A stretch of DNA of 34,477 bases, taken from the NCBI RefSeq assembly GCF_008635795.1, contig NZ_VWRQ01000037.1:1-34477 (forward strand), given 5' to 3'. Each line of letters starts with the position of its first letter. The stretch's first letter is position 1. A model generated the notes under the pieces. The model was not told the origin of the DNA and did not search any database. It saw only the letters and a program-made list of their open reading frames with translations. Positions 26,580-34,477 of this stretch are shown here, one piece after another. The translations under genes and the position numbers were made by a program. The DNA is from Paenibacillus tepidiphilus (GTDB lineage Bacteria > Bacillota > Bacilli > Paenibacillales > Paenibacillaceae).

Positions 26580-28367
26580 TTATTTAGCCGGGAGTGTTAG
26601 CGTGATGGCAGTACCCACGGCAGGTTCGCTGGTGATGCTCAGGCCGAAATCTCCTCCGTAATAGAGGGCGATGCGGGAGTGCACATTCTTAATGCCGATG
26701 CTTTGCTTGCTGCGGTGTCCGATGCCCATAAATTCCGGCGGCTGCAGCAGCAGTGTCCGGATCTCGGCCAGCCGCTCTTCTGAGATGCCAATGCCGTCGT
26801 CGCGAATTTCGAAGATGACACAGCCCTCTTCGGGTACAAGCCTGCCATTCAACCAGACGGTGCCGCCGCCTTTCTGATTCTCAAGGCCGTGGTAAATCGC
26901 ATTTTCCACCAGAGGCTGGAGGATCAGCTTCAGGATTTTGACATCCTCTACATCTGCGCCGATCTCTTTGACGAAGCGGATTTTGCTGCCGTAACGGATC
27001 TGCTGGATCGCCATATAGTTATCGACATGCTGCAGCTCTTCCCGGGCAGAGACCAGCTCACTGTCGGTTTTGATGCTGTAGCGGAACATGTCGCCGAGTG
27101 CCTTGGTCATAATGGCGATGCTCTCGACTTCCTCGATTTCGGCAATGCTGTTGATCGATTCCAGCGTGTTGTAGAGGAAATGCGAGTTAATCTGCGCTTC
27201 CAGCGCCTTCATCTGCGAATCCATCGTCAAGATTTTATTCTGATAGCTTTCCCGGATGAAATTATCGATGTCCTGCATCATTTTGTTGTACTCGGTGTAG
27301 AGGAAGCTGATTTCATCCATCCGTTTGGGCTTGATGTCGGTAGTGATAAATTTGTGGGCTTTGTTCTTGCGCATAATGACGGCCAGACGCGTAATCGGCT
27401 TGGTAATCCAATTGGACAGGAGTACGGACAGCAGAATGAAGATAACGGCGCAGGTCAGGGAAATATAGATGATCAGCTTGCGTGAGATACCATAGTTCTC
27501 GTACAGCTCAGTAAGTGAAATATTGGCGATGACGGTCCAGTGGTAAACCGGCAGCCGCTGAATGACCGTTAGGGTATCCTTGTTATAAAATTCGGTCTCG
27601 TTGCCCGACATGGCTTCGGTTCGCGTAATCAGCTCTTGCGGCAGACGGGCTCCCGCGCTAGTGCCGGTACTGTCATAAATGATGTTGCCGTTGTCGTTGG
27701 CCAGGACGAAGTAGCTCAGATTCGGGACCGCATCGCTGCTGAGGCCCTTAAAGATATCAAGAGTGCAATCCAGCATGAAGACACCGAGGAACTGTTGGGT
27801 GTTCATATCGTATAGTGCACGGGAGAAAACGACAGATGGCTCAGAATGGATAATGTATGGCTTGATGCCTGGCTCTCCAATATAAAGCTGGCCCTTGTTC
27901 GCGATCGTCTTGTGATACCAATCATCGGCGGAGGGAACATAATCCACCTGCAGCTCTGCCCCGTAGCTGATGTTCTTGCCGTCAGGCGAGAACAGGTAAA
28001 TGCCGTTGACGTAGTCATAGCTAAGGAGAAGATTCTCAAATATCAGCTTAAGCTTGTTCTGGATAATGAAGATATCATAGGAATCACTGGTTTTCGCCAG
28101 CTTCTTAAGCTCGTCGCTGACCGTACTGTACGCAGTTGCACTTGAGGACTGCTGCTGGAGTGTAAGTGAGATCCGTTCAATGTTGCTGAAAATATCCTCT
28201 ATGCCCTGGACTGTATTATGAACCGTATTCGAAGCGACGAGCGAGGTTTGCTGGTTGACCAGCTCCGTATAACTGCGGTATGAATTATAGGTTACAATTA
28301 CGATGGGAATGACGGATACAAGGACAAGCACGAGAAAAAGCTTGGTTTTGAGATTGAAAAAAGCCAT
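26580..28367 (-). CDS. YesM-type sensor histidine kinase
   Basis: The 595-aa membrane kinase has TM1 at about residues 9-28, a dCache-like extracellular sensor (about 35-290) and TM2 at about 297-318. HAMP (about 319-372) and the His_kinase domain with His396 follow. The ATPase domain has LQPLVENAIYHG (N box), IRDDGIGI and a G2-like region near 545-555. The motif around the phospho-acceptor is INSHFLYN rather than the usual INPHF, a Pro to Ser change; the His is kept. AAGGAGG lies 8 nt before the ATG. The gene is divergent from the sugar binding protein, 149 bp away, and likely senses its ligand. Confidence 0.93.
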   Translation of the reverse strand: MAFFNLKTKLFLVLVLVSVIPIVIVTYNSYRSYTELVNQQTSLVASNTVHNTVQGIEDIFSNIERISLTLQQQSSSATAYSTVSDELKKLAKTSDSYDIFIIQNKLKLIFENLLLSYDYVNGIYLFSPDGKNISYGAELQVDYVPSADDWYHKTIANKGQLYIGEPGIKPYIIHSEPSVVFSRALYDMNTQQFLGVFMLDCTLDIFKGLSSDAVPNLSYFVLANDNGNIIYDSTGTSAGARLPQELITRTEAMSGNETEFYNKDTLTVIQRLPVYHWTVIANISLTELYENYGISRKLIIYISLTCAVIFILLSVLLSNWITKPITRLAVIMRKNKAHKFITTDIKPKRMDEISFLYTEYNKMMQDIDNFIRESYQNKILTMDSQMKALEAQINSHFLYNTLESINSIAEIEEVESIAIMTKALGDMFRYSIKTDSELVSAREELQHVDNYMAIQQIRYGSKIRFVKEIGADVEDVKILKLILQPLVENAIYHGLENQKGGGTVWLNGRLVPEEGCVIFEIRDDGIGISEERLAEIRTLLLQPPEFMGIGHRSKQSIGIKNVHSRIALYYGGDFGLSITSEPAVGTAITLTLPAK

Positions 28368-28423
28368 GCTTGCCGCCTCCTTCCCCGTAATCTAAAAATA
28401 GTGCACCCTGAATGCAAAAGTAA

Positions 28424-28437
28424 TTATACCGCTTACA
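28424..28437 (+). promoter_or_regulatory. Near-consensus cre site upstream of importer 2
   Basis: TTATACCGCTTACA matches TGWNANCGNTNWCA at 13 of 14 positions; only the second base differs. It is about 79 bp upstream of the binding protein start and within the divergent promoter region. By analogy with 8119-8132 it suggests CcpA control. Confidence 0.45.
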
Positions 28438-28516
28438 ATATTAAAATAACAATACAGCAGCAGAAATGGCTGCTGCCAGGATGTAGAAGCTACAGGAAAA
28501 CAGGGAGGTTATACAA

Positions 28517-29893
28517 GTGAAGACACGGACCAAGAAACGGACAGGAACGCTGGTACTCGCAATGCTGCTTGCTGTGCTGGCCGGCTGCGGCTCGAACAAC
28601 GGGGCGAACAATGATGTAAACAATGGAGCGAACAGCGGCGGCGAAAATGCAAGCGCTTCAGCTCCTACAAGCAGCACTCCGGACAGCGGCAAGAAAGTGA
28701 CGCTGACCATGATGGTCTCCGGCACCAAGGCGCCGGACGGACAGGATTTTGCGCTCGACATTATGCCGAAGCTGGTGCAGGAGAAGTTCCCTAATGTGAC
28801 GCTGGAAACCTCCAAGCTCCCGGATGAACAATACTTCACTTCCATCCGGACGAAGCTGGCTTCCGGCAAGGGACCGGATATTTTCTGGGTATTCCCCCGC
28901 AATGCATCGCTTGGGGTACTTGATATGGCCAAGGCTGGCTACGCCGCCGACTTGTCCGATCTGACCTTCTGGGACAAGATCAGCCAGGGAGCGAAGGATG
29001 ATATGTCTTATGAGGGCAAGCCTTACGGCATCGCCGGCGGGCTGGATTACCTTGGAGTGTATTACAACAAGGAATTGTTCACACAGGCGGGCATTACCGA
29101 AATGCCGCAGGATTGGCCGGCGTTCCTCGAAGCATGCCAGAAGCTGAAGGATGCAGGCATTACGCCGATCTCCCTGGCCGATAAAGACCCTTGGTTCCTC
29201 CAATTCGGCATGTATCAGATCGCTGCGAATGAGGTCTATCCGGATGAAATGGACTTTGATACCAAGCTGCAGGCCGGGGAGAAGTCATTGACCGATCCGA
29301 AATGGGTGGATACGATTTCCAAGATGAAAGAGCTGTATGACAAAGGCTTCGTCATCAAGAATTCGCTGGGCCTCGGCAGCGCCCAGGCAGCACAGCAATT
29401 CGTCGATGGCAAAGCGGCGATGATCTTTGACGGTACATGGGACTACGCGACGATGACGGCCAAAGGTGCGGCCGAATTTACCCGCGGCTTCTTCTCACTG
29501 CCGGCCAATGAACCGGGACAGCCTACTTATGTCTCCGCCGCCACCGCCGCCGGATTCGCGCTGAATGCCAAATCGGAGAACCTGGATATCGCCAAGCAAG
29601 TGATGAATTACCTGTTCGACGGACAGTCCGATCTGTTCAAGGCCTGGACGGAGTCCAACAGCTCGATCAGCGTCTATGAAGGTGTGCCGCTGAACCATGA
29701 GCTGTTCAAAGAAGTCAATGATTCCTACTTGAACGAAGGCAAGTCGGTCTACTTCCCGAACCAGATGTGGCCGACGGGAGTTGCCGAGGAGATGGAAGCG
29801 AAGTTCGCCGAAATTATCGGCGGCCGCAAGACGACACCGGAGCAGGTTACCGCAGCCATGGACGCCAAGTTCAAAGAATTGTGGAAGCAATAA
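28517..29893 (+). CDS. Sugar ABC transporter substrate-binding lipoprotein
   Basis: The 458-aa protein belongs to the SBP_bac_1/MalE-like class. The lipobox VLAGC has its Cys at residue 24, followed by an Asn/Gly/Ser linker to about residue 65 and a typical two-lobed binding fold. FWVFPRNASLG, MSYEGKPYGIAGGLDYLGVYYNKELF and the AAMIFDGTWDYA region fit this family. The GTG start at 28517 is supported by GGGAGG 8 nt upstream. It delivers sugar to the two permeases downstream. The ligand is unknown; the pgmB and GH3 genes point to a beta-linked gluco-oligosaccharide or similar. Confidence 0.92.
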   Translation: MKTRTKKRTGTLVLAMLLAVLAGCGSNNGANNDVNNGANSGGENASASAPTSSTPDSGKKVTLTMMVSGTKAPDGQDFALDIMPKLVQEKFPNVTLETSKLPDEQYFTSIRTKLASGKGPDIFWVFPRNASLGVLDMAKAGYAADLSDLTFWDKISQGAKDDMSYEGKPYGIAGGLDYLGVYYNKELFTQAGITEMPQDWPAFLEACQKLKDAGITPISLADKDPWFLQFGMYQIAANEVYPDEMDFDTKLQAGEKSLTDPKWVDTISKMKELYDKGFVIKNSLGLGSAQAAQQFVDGKAAMIFDGTWDYATMTAKGAAEFTRGFFSLPANEPGQPTYVSAATAAGFALNAKSENLDIAKQVMNYLFDGQSDLFKAWTESNSSISVYEGVPLNHELFKEVNDSYLNEGKSVYFPNQMWPTGVAEEMEAKFAEIIGGRKTTPEQVTAAMDAKFKELWKQ

Positions 29894-29976
29894 ACAGATA
29901 AAATGTTCGCCAGTCCGGGCCTTTGACCGGTCCGGGCTGGGCGGACATCAGTTTTACAGGAAGGGTGGAACATCAG

Positions 29977-30858
29977 ATGAATTCAACTGTGATGAAGAAA
30001 ACGTTGTACTTGTTCGCGCTGCCGGCGCTGGTCTTTTACTTGCTGTTCTGGATCTTTCCGATTGGCAAGCTGTTTCAATACAGTGTGACCGACTTTAACG
30101 GTTATGCACAGACCTTCAACTATATTGGCTTTGATAACTTCAGGGATCTGTTCCAGGGAGGCACGCTGGGCAATTCCATCCGCAACACGCTGATTTATAC
30201 CGTTGTCAGCGTCGTCGCCGGTAACCTGATCGGGCTTGGCCTGGCGCTGCTGCTGAATATGAATATCCGGGGCAAAGGCTTTTACCGCTCCATATCCTAT
30301 ATCCCCACGCTGTTCAGTGCGATTGTCGTCGGCTTCATCTGGAGTTATGTATACATGCCGGACAGCGGGATGATTGCGGCCTTTCTGACCAAGCTGGGAA
30401 TCCCAAGCGATAATCTGAATTTTCTTGGCAGCTATTCCACGGCGCTGTACTCGATTATCTTTGTGGAAATCTGGAAGAATGTCGGTACGACGATGATTAT
30501 CTTCCTGGCCGGTCTGCAGACGGTTCCGAACGATCTGCTGGAAGCCGGACGAATTGACGGATGCGGCCCCTTCAAGCTGCTGCGATATGTAAAGCTGCCG
30601 CTGCTCGCCACATCCATCACCATTAATACAACGCTAAGCTTAATCAACGGGTTAAAGGCCTTCGACTTTCCGTTTATTATGACTAATGGCGGACCGGGAA
30701 CTTCGACTAACACCCTGATTTACTCTATATACAAAATGGCGTTCACGGAGCAGATGTTCGGCAAAGCCTCGGCGTTGGGGATCATTTCATTCCTCATCAT
30801 CATCGTCATCACGGCTGTGGCCGTGCTTCTGATGAACCGGAAGGAGGTGTCGGCATGA
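29977..30858 (+). CDS. Carbohydrate ABC transporter permease, MalF/UgpA-like
   Basis: The protein is 293 aa from ATG 29977 with six membrane segments (first about 9-29). The EAA loop is EAGRIDGCGPFKLLRYVKLPLL, near residues 189-210. The frame is open from 29923, but ATG 29977 has GGGTGG upstream and begins the conserved part. The 83-bp gap after the binding protein can fold (CCAG...CTGG with CCGG/CCGG), a common arrangement giving more binding protein than channel. Its end overlaps the next gene by 4 bp (ATGA). Confidence 0.93.
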   Translation: MNSTVMKKTLYLFALPALVFYLLFWIFPIGKLFQYSVTDFNGYAQTFNYIGFDNFRDLFQGGTLGNSIRNTLIYTVVSVVAGNLIGLGLALLLNMNIRGKGFYRSISYIPTLFSAIVVGFIWSYVYMPDSGMIAAFLTKLGIPSDNLNFLGSYSTALYSIIFVEIWKNVGTTMIIFLAGLQTVPNDLLEAGRIDGCGPFKLLRYVKLPLLATSITINTTLSLINGLKAFDFPFIMTNGGPGTSTNTLIYSIYKMAFTEQMFGKASALGIISFLIIIVITAVAVLLMNRKEVSA

Positions 30859-31757
30859 GCAGCGGAGCATTCACCGGCAAGATGCTGGAGCAGGAGCCGG
30901 CCCGTCATACCCGTAAGTCCGGTAAAGCTGCCCGATGGCTTAAATCAGGGCTTGTACAATTCGTGGTTATCGCCATTATGGTGCTGAATCTGATCCCGCT
31001 GGTCATTGTCCTGTCCACGTCCCTCCGGTCGCCGGACAACAACACAAACCCTCTGAATTTGTTCAACGAACTTTCGTTCTCCAGTTACCGGGATGCCTTT
31101 GAACGGATGCATTTTGGCTCTGCCTTTATGAACAGCGTCGTGCTGACCGGCATTTCCGTTGTGCTTGTCGTCATTCTCGCCGCAATGGCTTCGTATCCTA
31201 TGGCGCGGATTCAGAGCAAATGGAGCCAGTTTCTCTATCTGTTCTTCCTGGCAGGGCTGGTTGTACCGGGGCAGATGGTTTTGATACCTATTGTGCAAAT
31301 GATTAACAACATGGGGATTCCCAGTACGAAATACACGCCGATTCTGATGTTCGTAACCTGCAGTCTGCCATTCTCCACGTTCCTGTACACCGGCTTTATC
31401 CGCAGCGGCGTGCCGGTCGAGGTCGAAGAGGCGGCGCATATTGACGGGGCAGGGCTGCTGCGCCGGTTCTGGACGGTGGTGTTCCCACTGCTCATTCCGG
31501 TAACCGTCTCGGTCATTATTACCCAGGGAATCTGGATCTGGAATGATTACTTCTTTAATATGACGTTCATCTCCAAAGCGGCCGATTCGCCACTCCCCTT
31601 GGCTATGCTGGGCTTCATGGGCGACCAGCAGAATCCGACCCAGTGGAACGTCTTGTTCGCGGCCTGCATGCTGTGCGCGCTTCCGCTGCTGATCGCTTTC
31701 TCGTTCCTGCAGAAGTATTTTGTCGGCGGACTGACGGTGGGCTCGGTGAAGGGATAA
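30855..31757 (+). CDS. Carbohydrate ABC transporter permease, MalG/UgpE-like
   Basis: The 300-aa membrane protein has a longer charged N-terminus (about 1-30), six membrane segments, and the EAA loop EEAAHIDGAGLLRRFWTVVFP, near 194-214. It ends in QKYFVGGLTVGSVKG. It starts in the 4-bp ATGA overlap with the upstream permease, so the two are translationally coupled. No ATPase gene follows; a strong terminator does. Confidence 0.93.
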   Translation: MSSGAFTGKMLEQEPARHTRKSGKAARWLKSGLVQFVVIAIMVLNLIPLVIVLSTSLRSPDNNTNPLNLFNELSFSSYRDAFERMHFGSAFMNSVVLTGISVVLVVILAAMASYPMARIQSKWSQFLYLFFLAGLVVPGQMVLIPIVQMINNMGIPSTKYTPILMFVTCSLPFSTFLYTGFIRSGVPVEVEEAAHIDGAGLLRRFWTVVFPLLIPVTVSVIITQGIWIWNDYFFNMTFISKAADSPLPLAMLGFMGDQQNPTQWNVLFAACMLCALPLLIAFSFLQKYFVGGLTVGSVKG

Positions 31758-31793
31758 GCAACATACACTTCACTTCGTAATTCATATCAAACG

Positions 31794-31843
31794 AACAGCG
31801 GCAATTCTCCTGAACCCACAGGATGAATTGCCGCTGTTTTTTT
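31794..31843 (+). terminator. Rho-independent terminator of importer 2
   Basis: AACAGCGGCAATTC (31794-31807) pairs with GAATTGCCGCTGTT (31825-31838), with inner TCCTG/CAGGA, followed by a run of T. This separates the importer transcript from pgmB. In 31844-31963 no strong promoter was recognised, though one is needed. Confidence 0.9.
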
Positions 31844-31963
31844 GTGATGGACATCCGGAATGTATGATTTCAATCCGATAAATACTATTTTGCCTTTGAT
31901 TTTTTCAGTATCGTTGCACATAGCAAGTTCAATTTACTTAAGAGGAAGGAGAATAAACAGGGC

Positions 31964-32605
31964 ATGATTAAAGCCGTCATATTTGATCTGGATGGGGTTA
32001 TTGTCTCCACGGACGAATATCACTACCAGGCCTGGAAGCAAATCAGCGATGCCGAAGGCATCCCGTTTGACCGGGAAGCCAATGAAAGGCTCCGCGGCGT
32101 GAGCCGGATGGAGAGCCTCGAGCTTATTCTGGAACAGGCTTCAACAAGGTATACAGCAGAACAGAAGCAGGGGCTGGCCGAGCGAAAAAATGTGATCTAC
32201 CGGGAGCTGCTGAACCGCTTGAGCGAAACTGACATCCTTCCCGGTGTAATGAATTTAATTACAGCACTGCAAGAGCGACATATCTTGACCGCCATCGGTT
32301 CCTCCAGCAAGAATACGCCTGTCATTCTGAACAAGATCGGGCTCGACAATGTCTTTGATGTGGTTGTTGATGGAAACGATATCAGGAATAGCAAGCCTGA
32401 TCCGGAGGTGTTTCTTCAGGCTGCGGAACGCTTGGGAATTTCCCCTGAGGACTGTGTAGTCGTGGAAGATGCTGAAGCCGGAATTGCGGCCGCCCATGCG
32501 GCCGGTATGAAAACGGTAGGAGTAGGAGCGGCTGCAGGGCTTTCAGGATTAACGGTTGCCGCCCCGAGTCTGGAAGGCGTGTCTGTCCAGAAGATTATTC
32601 AATGA
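31964..32605 (+). CDS. pgmB: Beta-phosphoglucomutase
   Basis: The 213-aa HAD-superfamily protein matches beta-phosphoglucomutase in length and motifs. FDLDGVIVSTDEYHYQAWK carries nucleophile Asp8 and acid/base Asp10. The cap motif RLRGVSRMESLELIL, the SSSKNTP segment (motif II), KPDPEVFL (motif III Lys) and VVEDAEAGIAAAHAAGM (motif IV) are all present. It converts beta-D-glucose 1-phosphate to glucose 6-phosphate in the cytoplasm. AAGGAG lies 12 nt before the ATG. Partner phosphorylases of the GH65 type usually adjoin pgmB, but none is here; a GH3 gene follows after 18 bp, probably in the same transcript. Confidence 0.93.
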   Translation: MIKAVIFDLDGVIVSTDEYHYQAWKQISDAEGIPFDREANERLRGVSRMESLELILEQASTRYTAEQKQGLAERKNVIYRELLNRLSETDILPGVMNLITALQERHILTAIGSSSKNTPVILNKIGLDNVFDVVVDGNDIRNSKPDPEVFLQAAERLGISPEDCVVVEDAEAGIAAAHAAGMKTVGVGAAAGLSGLTVAAPSLEGVSVQKIIQ

Positions 32606-32623
32606 AGAGAGGGAATAAGCGAG

Positions 32624-34330
32624 ATGACGGATTTAAAGGCTAAACCGTTTTATTTACAGGATGAGGATATTGAGTGGGTTAACCAAACACTGGCAGGCAT
32701 GACGCTCGATGAGAAAGTGGGGCAGCTGTTTTGTCTGATTGCTTATACAAGCGAAGAAGAACAACTCCGAAGCCTGGCCCGGGATGTCAAGGCCGGAGGG
32801 GTTATGTGCCGTCCGATGCCCACTGCCGAGGCTGTGGATACGATCCGCATTCTCCAGGAGAATGCTAAGATTCCCATGCTGATTTCCGCCAATTTGGAAG
32901 CGGGCGGCAACGGTATTGCAGTCGAAGGCACCCGTGTCGGGTCACACATGCAGATTGCCGCTACGGATGACGATAGCCTGGCTTATAAAGCGGGAGCGGT
33001 GTGCGGACGTGAAGGTGCAGCGGTAGGTGCGAACTGGGGGTTCGCTCCAATTATTGATATCGACTATAATTTTCGCAATCCGATTACCAATACCCGCACA
33101 TTCGGTTCCGATCCGGAGCGGGTACGCCGGATGGGCGCAGCTTATGCTAAAGGGATGCAGGAGCATGGCGTCGCTGCATCGGTCAAGCATTTTCCCGGTG
33201 ATGGGGTAGACGAGCTGGATCAGCATCTGGCCATCTCTATCAACGGATTGTCCACTGCAGAATGGGATCAGACTTATGGAAAGGCCTATGAGCATGCGAT
33301 TGAAGAAGGTGCACTGACAGTAATGATCGGACATATTATGCAGCCCGCCTATTCGAGACACTTCAATCCGGCCATCACGGATGAGGAGCTGCTTCCGGCT
33401 TCGCTGTCCTATGACCTGACTACGCGGCTGCTGAAGGAGAAGCTTGGCTTCAACGGTCTTGTAGTCACCGACGCCTCTTCCATGGCGGGAATGGTCATTC
33501 CGATGCACCGCTCCAAGGCCGTTCCCCAGGCCATTGCTGCGGGCTGTGACATGTTTCTCTTCACTCGGAATATGGAAGAAGATCTGGCCTACATGAAGCA
33601 GGGGATCGAGGACGGTACCGTTGCACCCGAACGCCTGGAGGATGCGCTGCGCAAAATTTTAGCGCTGAAGGCTTCGCTTGGCCTGCACCGCAAGCAGAAG
33701 GACGGCACACTGATCCCTGACCTGGAAACGGCCAAGCAGGTGCTTGCTGCAGAAGAGCACAAAGCCTGGGCACAGGAAATTACGGCGCGCAGCATTACGC
33801 TTGTCAAGGAAGAGGCGGGCGTGCTTCCTTTGTCCCCCGCGAAGCACCGACGGGTGCTTTTGTATCCGCTCCAGTCCGGGCAAAGCTATTTCGCGGCAGC
33901 AGCTGATACCTCCATTACGGCATTTAAACAACGGTTGGAGCAGAAGGGGTTTGAGGTCGAGCAGTTTAATCCCAGCAAAGGGATGGAAGGACTGCTGAAG
34001 GCATATCAGGATTACGTCGACCAATATGATGTCATCCTCTATGTAGCTACACTCGCTACGAAGAGCAATCAAACCACGGTGCGGATCGAATGGGCTCAGC
34101 CGATGGGTGCGGATGTGCCGGTATTCCAGGCCGAAATCCCGACGGTGTTCATCTCCCTGGAGAATCCGTATCACTTGCTTGATGTTCCAAGGGTCAAGAC
34201 CTTTATCAATACCTACGGCACCTCGGAAATTGTGCTTCAGGAGCTTGTAGATAAACTGACCGGAAACTCGGAGTTCAAGGGCGTCAGCCCCGTAGATCCA
34301 TTCTGTGGCAGATGGGATGCCCGCATATAA
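32624..34330 (+). CDS. GH3 family enzyme with NagZ-type Asp-His dyad (beta-N-acetylhexosaminidase/beta-glucosidase or phosphorylase)
   Basis: The 568-aa cytoplasmic protein has no signal peptide. The GH3 (beta/alpha)8 domain spans about 15-350, and a C-terminal alpha/beta domain spans about 380-560, as in Bacillus-type NagZ. KHFPGDGVDELDQH (188-201) aligns with the NagZ signature KHFPGHGxxxxDSH and retains the Asp199-x-His201 dyad that replaces the usual Glu acid/base. VVTDASSM contains the expected nucleophile Asp283. The His of PGHG is Asp here. Known dyad-type GH3 enzymes act on beta-GlcNAc, and one subgroup has been reported as phosphorylases. GAGAGGG lies about 10 nt before the ATG. It is cotranscribed with pgmB. 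Confidence 0.9.
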   Translation: MTDLKAKPFYLQDEDIEWVNQTLAGMTLDEKVGQLFCLIAYTSEEEQLRSLARDVKAGGVMCRPMPTAEAVDTIRILQENAKIPMLISANLEAGGNGIAVEGTRVGSHMQIAATDDDSLAYKAGAVCGREGAAVGANWGFAPIIDIDYNFRNPITNTRTFGSDPERVRRMGAAYAKGMQEHGVAASVKHFPGDGVDELDQHLAISINGLSTAEWDQTYGKAYEHAIEEGALTVMIGHIMQPAYSRHFNPAITDEELLPASLSYDLTTRLLKEKLGFNGLVVTDASSMAGMVIPMHRSKAVPQAIAAGCDMFLFTRNMEEDLAYMKQGIEDGTVAPERLEDALRKILALKASLGLHRKQKDGTLIPDLETAKQVLAAEEHKAWAQEITARSITLVKEEAGVLPLSPAKHRRVLLYPLQSGQSYFAAAADTSITAFKQRLEQKGFEVEQFNPSKGMEGLLKAYQDYVDQYDVILYVATLATKSNQTTVRIEWAQPMGADVPVFQAEIPTVFISLENPYHLLDVPRVKTFINTYGTSEIVLQELVDKLTGNSEFKGVSPVDPFCGRWDARI

Positions 34331-34338
34331 TTGCAATG

Positions 34339-34376
34339 AAACGGTACGACGCCCGAAGGCGCGTACCGTTTTTATT
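34339..34376 (+). terminator. Rho-independent terminator after the GH3 gene
   Basis: AAACGGTACG pairs with CGTACCGTTT, with inner CGCC/GGCG and a CGAA loop, followed by TTTATT. It lies 8 bp after the GH3 stop codon. Confidence 0.88.
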
Positions 34377-34380
34377 TGCT

Positions 34381-34477
34381 GCTAGCGTGCCCAGAGGCAC
34401 GCATTATCTAGTTGGTGAAAGTCCAACCAAGGGAGGGGCCAAGCCGCCCTTGTAGCTAGGATGCTTGCGCATGGCGA
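34381..34477 (+). mobile_element. Probable 5' end of a group II intron, cut by the window edge
   Basis: GTGCCCAGAGGCACGC begins near 34387. TTGGTGAAAGTCCAACC follows, then GGGAGGGG and CCGCCCTTGTAGCTAGGATG. This layout resembles domain I of bacterial group II introns, especially the GGTGAAAGTCC stem-loop. The exact 5' splice site is not certain (GCGTGCC/GGCACGC forms a hairpin there). No maturase can be seen because the window ends. Position directly after a terminator is where group IIC introns usually insert. Confidence 0.6.

Overview
The window looks like chromosomal DNA of a Paenibacillus-type, spore-forming member of the Bacillota. This is inferred from strong AGGAGG-type ribosome binding sites, a complete GerA-type spore germination operon, and two carbohydrate loci that pair YesM/YesN two-component systems with CUT1-type ABC importers lacking their own ATPase. 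No plasmid or phage genes are seen. The only likely mobile DNA is an apparent group II intron 5' end at the right edge and short non-coding repeat elements.

Layout. 1-1627: non-coding repeats, then a ROK repressor (-). 1911-3093: split chromate transporter pair (+). 3106-3954: AraC regulator (-), divergent from a large GH116-like glycosidase (+, 4164-7475) whose N-terminus carries an 18-bp in-frame repeat. 7476-8229: non-coding DNA with a 52-bp tandem repeat array, a terminator hairpin and a CcpA-like cre site. 8230-17558: carbohydrate locus 1 (two permeases, large lipoprotein binding protein, YesM kinase, YesN regulator, GH35-like glycosidase). 17748-20723: minus-strand genes (LRR/stalk-domain secreted protein, a decayed TetR fragment, an HD-GYP protein with an altered metal ligand), interrupted by a second copy of the repeat element found at 89-276. 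21017-24923: gerA-type germination operon (A-C-B order). 25006-34330: carbohydrate locus 2 (YesN and YesM on minus; binding protein, two permeases, beta-phosphoglucomutase and a GH3 enzyme on plus). 34381-34477: probable start of a group II intron just after a terminator.

How the genes fit together. In both carbohydrate loci a membrane kinase probably senses an extracellular saccharide and its AraC-type response regulator turns on the importer. The imported oligosaccharide is then cleaved by intracellular glycosidases without signal peptides. Both importers have a cre-like site upstream, suggesting carbon catabolite repression. Both need an ATPase encoded elsewhere.

The most interesting idea in the window is the pgmB-GH3 pair. 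The GH3 protein has the Asp-x-His dyad of NagZ-like enzymes, a subgroup with reported phosphorylase activity, and sits directly after a beta-phosphoglucomutase with no other phosphorylase in view. A retaining GH3 phosphorylase acting on a beta-glucoside would yield beta-glucose-1-phosphate, the substrate of that mutase. The second striking feature is a pair of ~185-bp non-coding elements with a conserved plus-plus-minus-minus arrangement of a ~22-bp motif.
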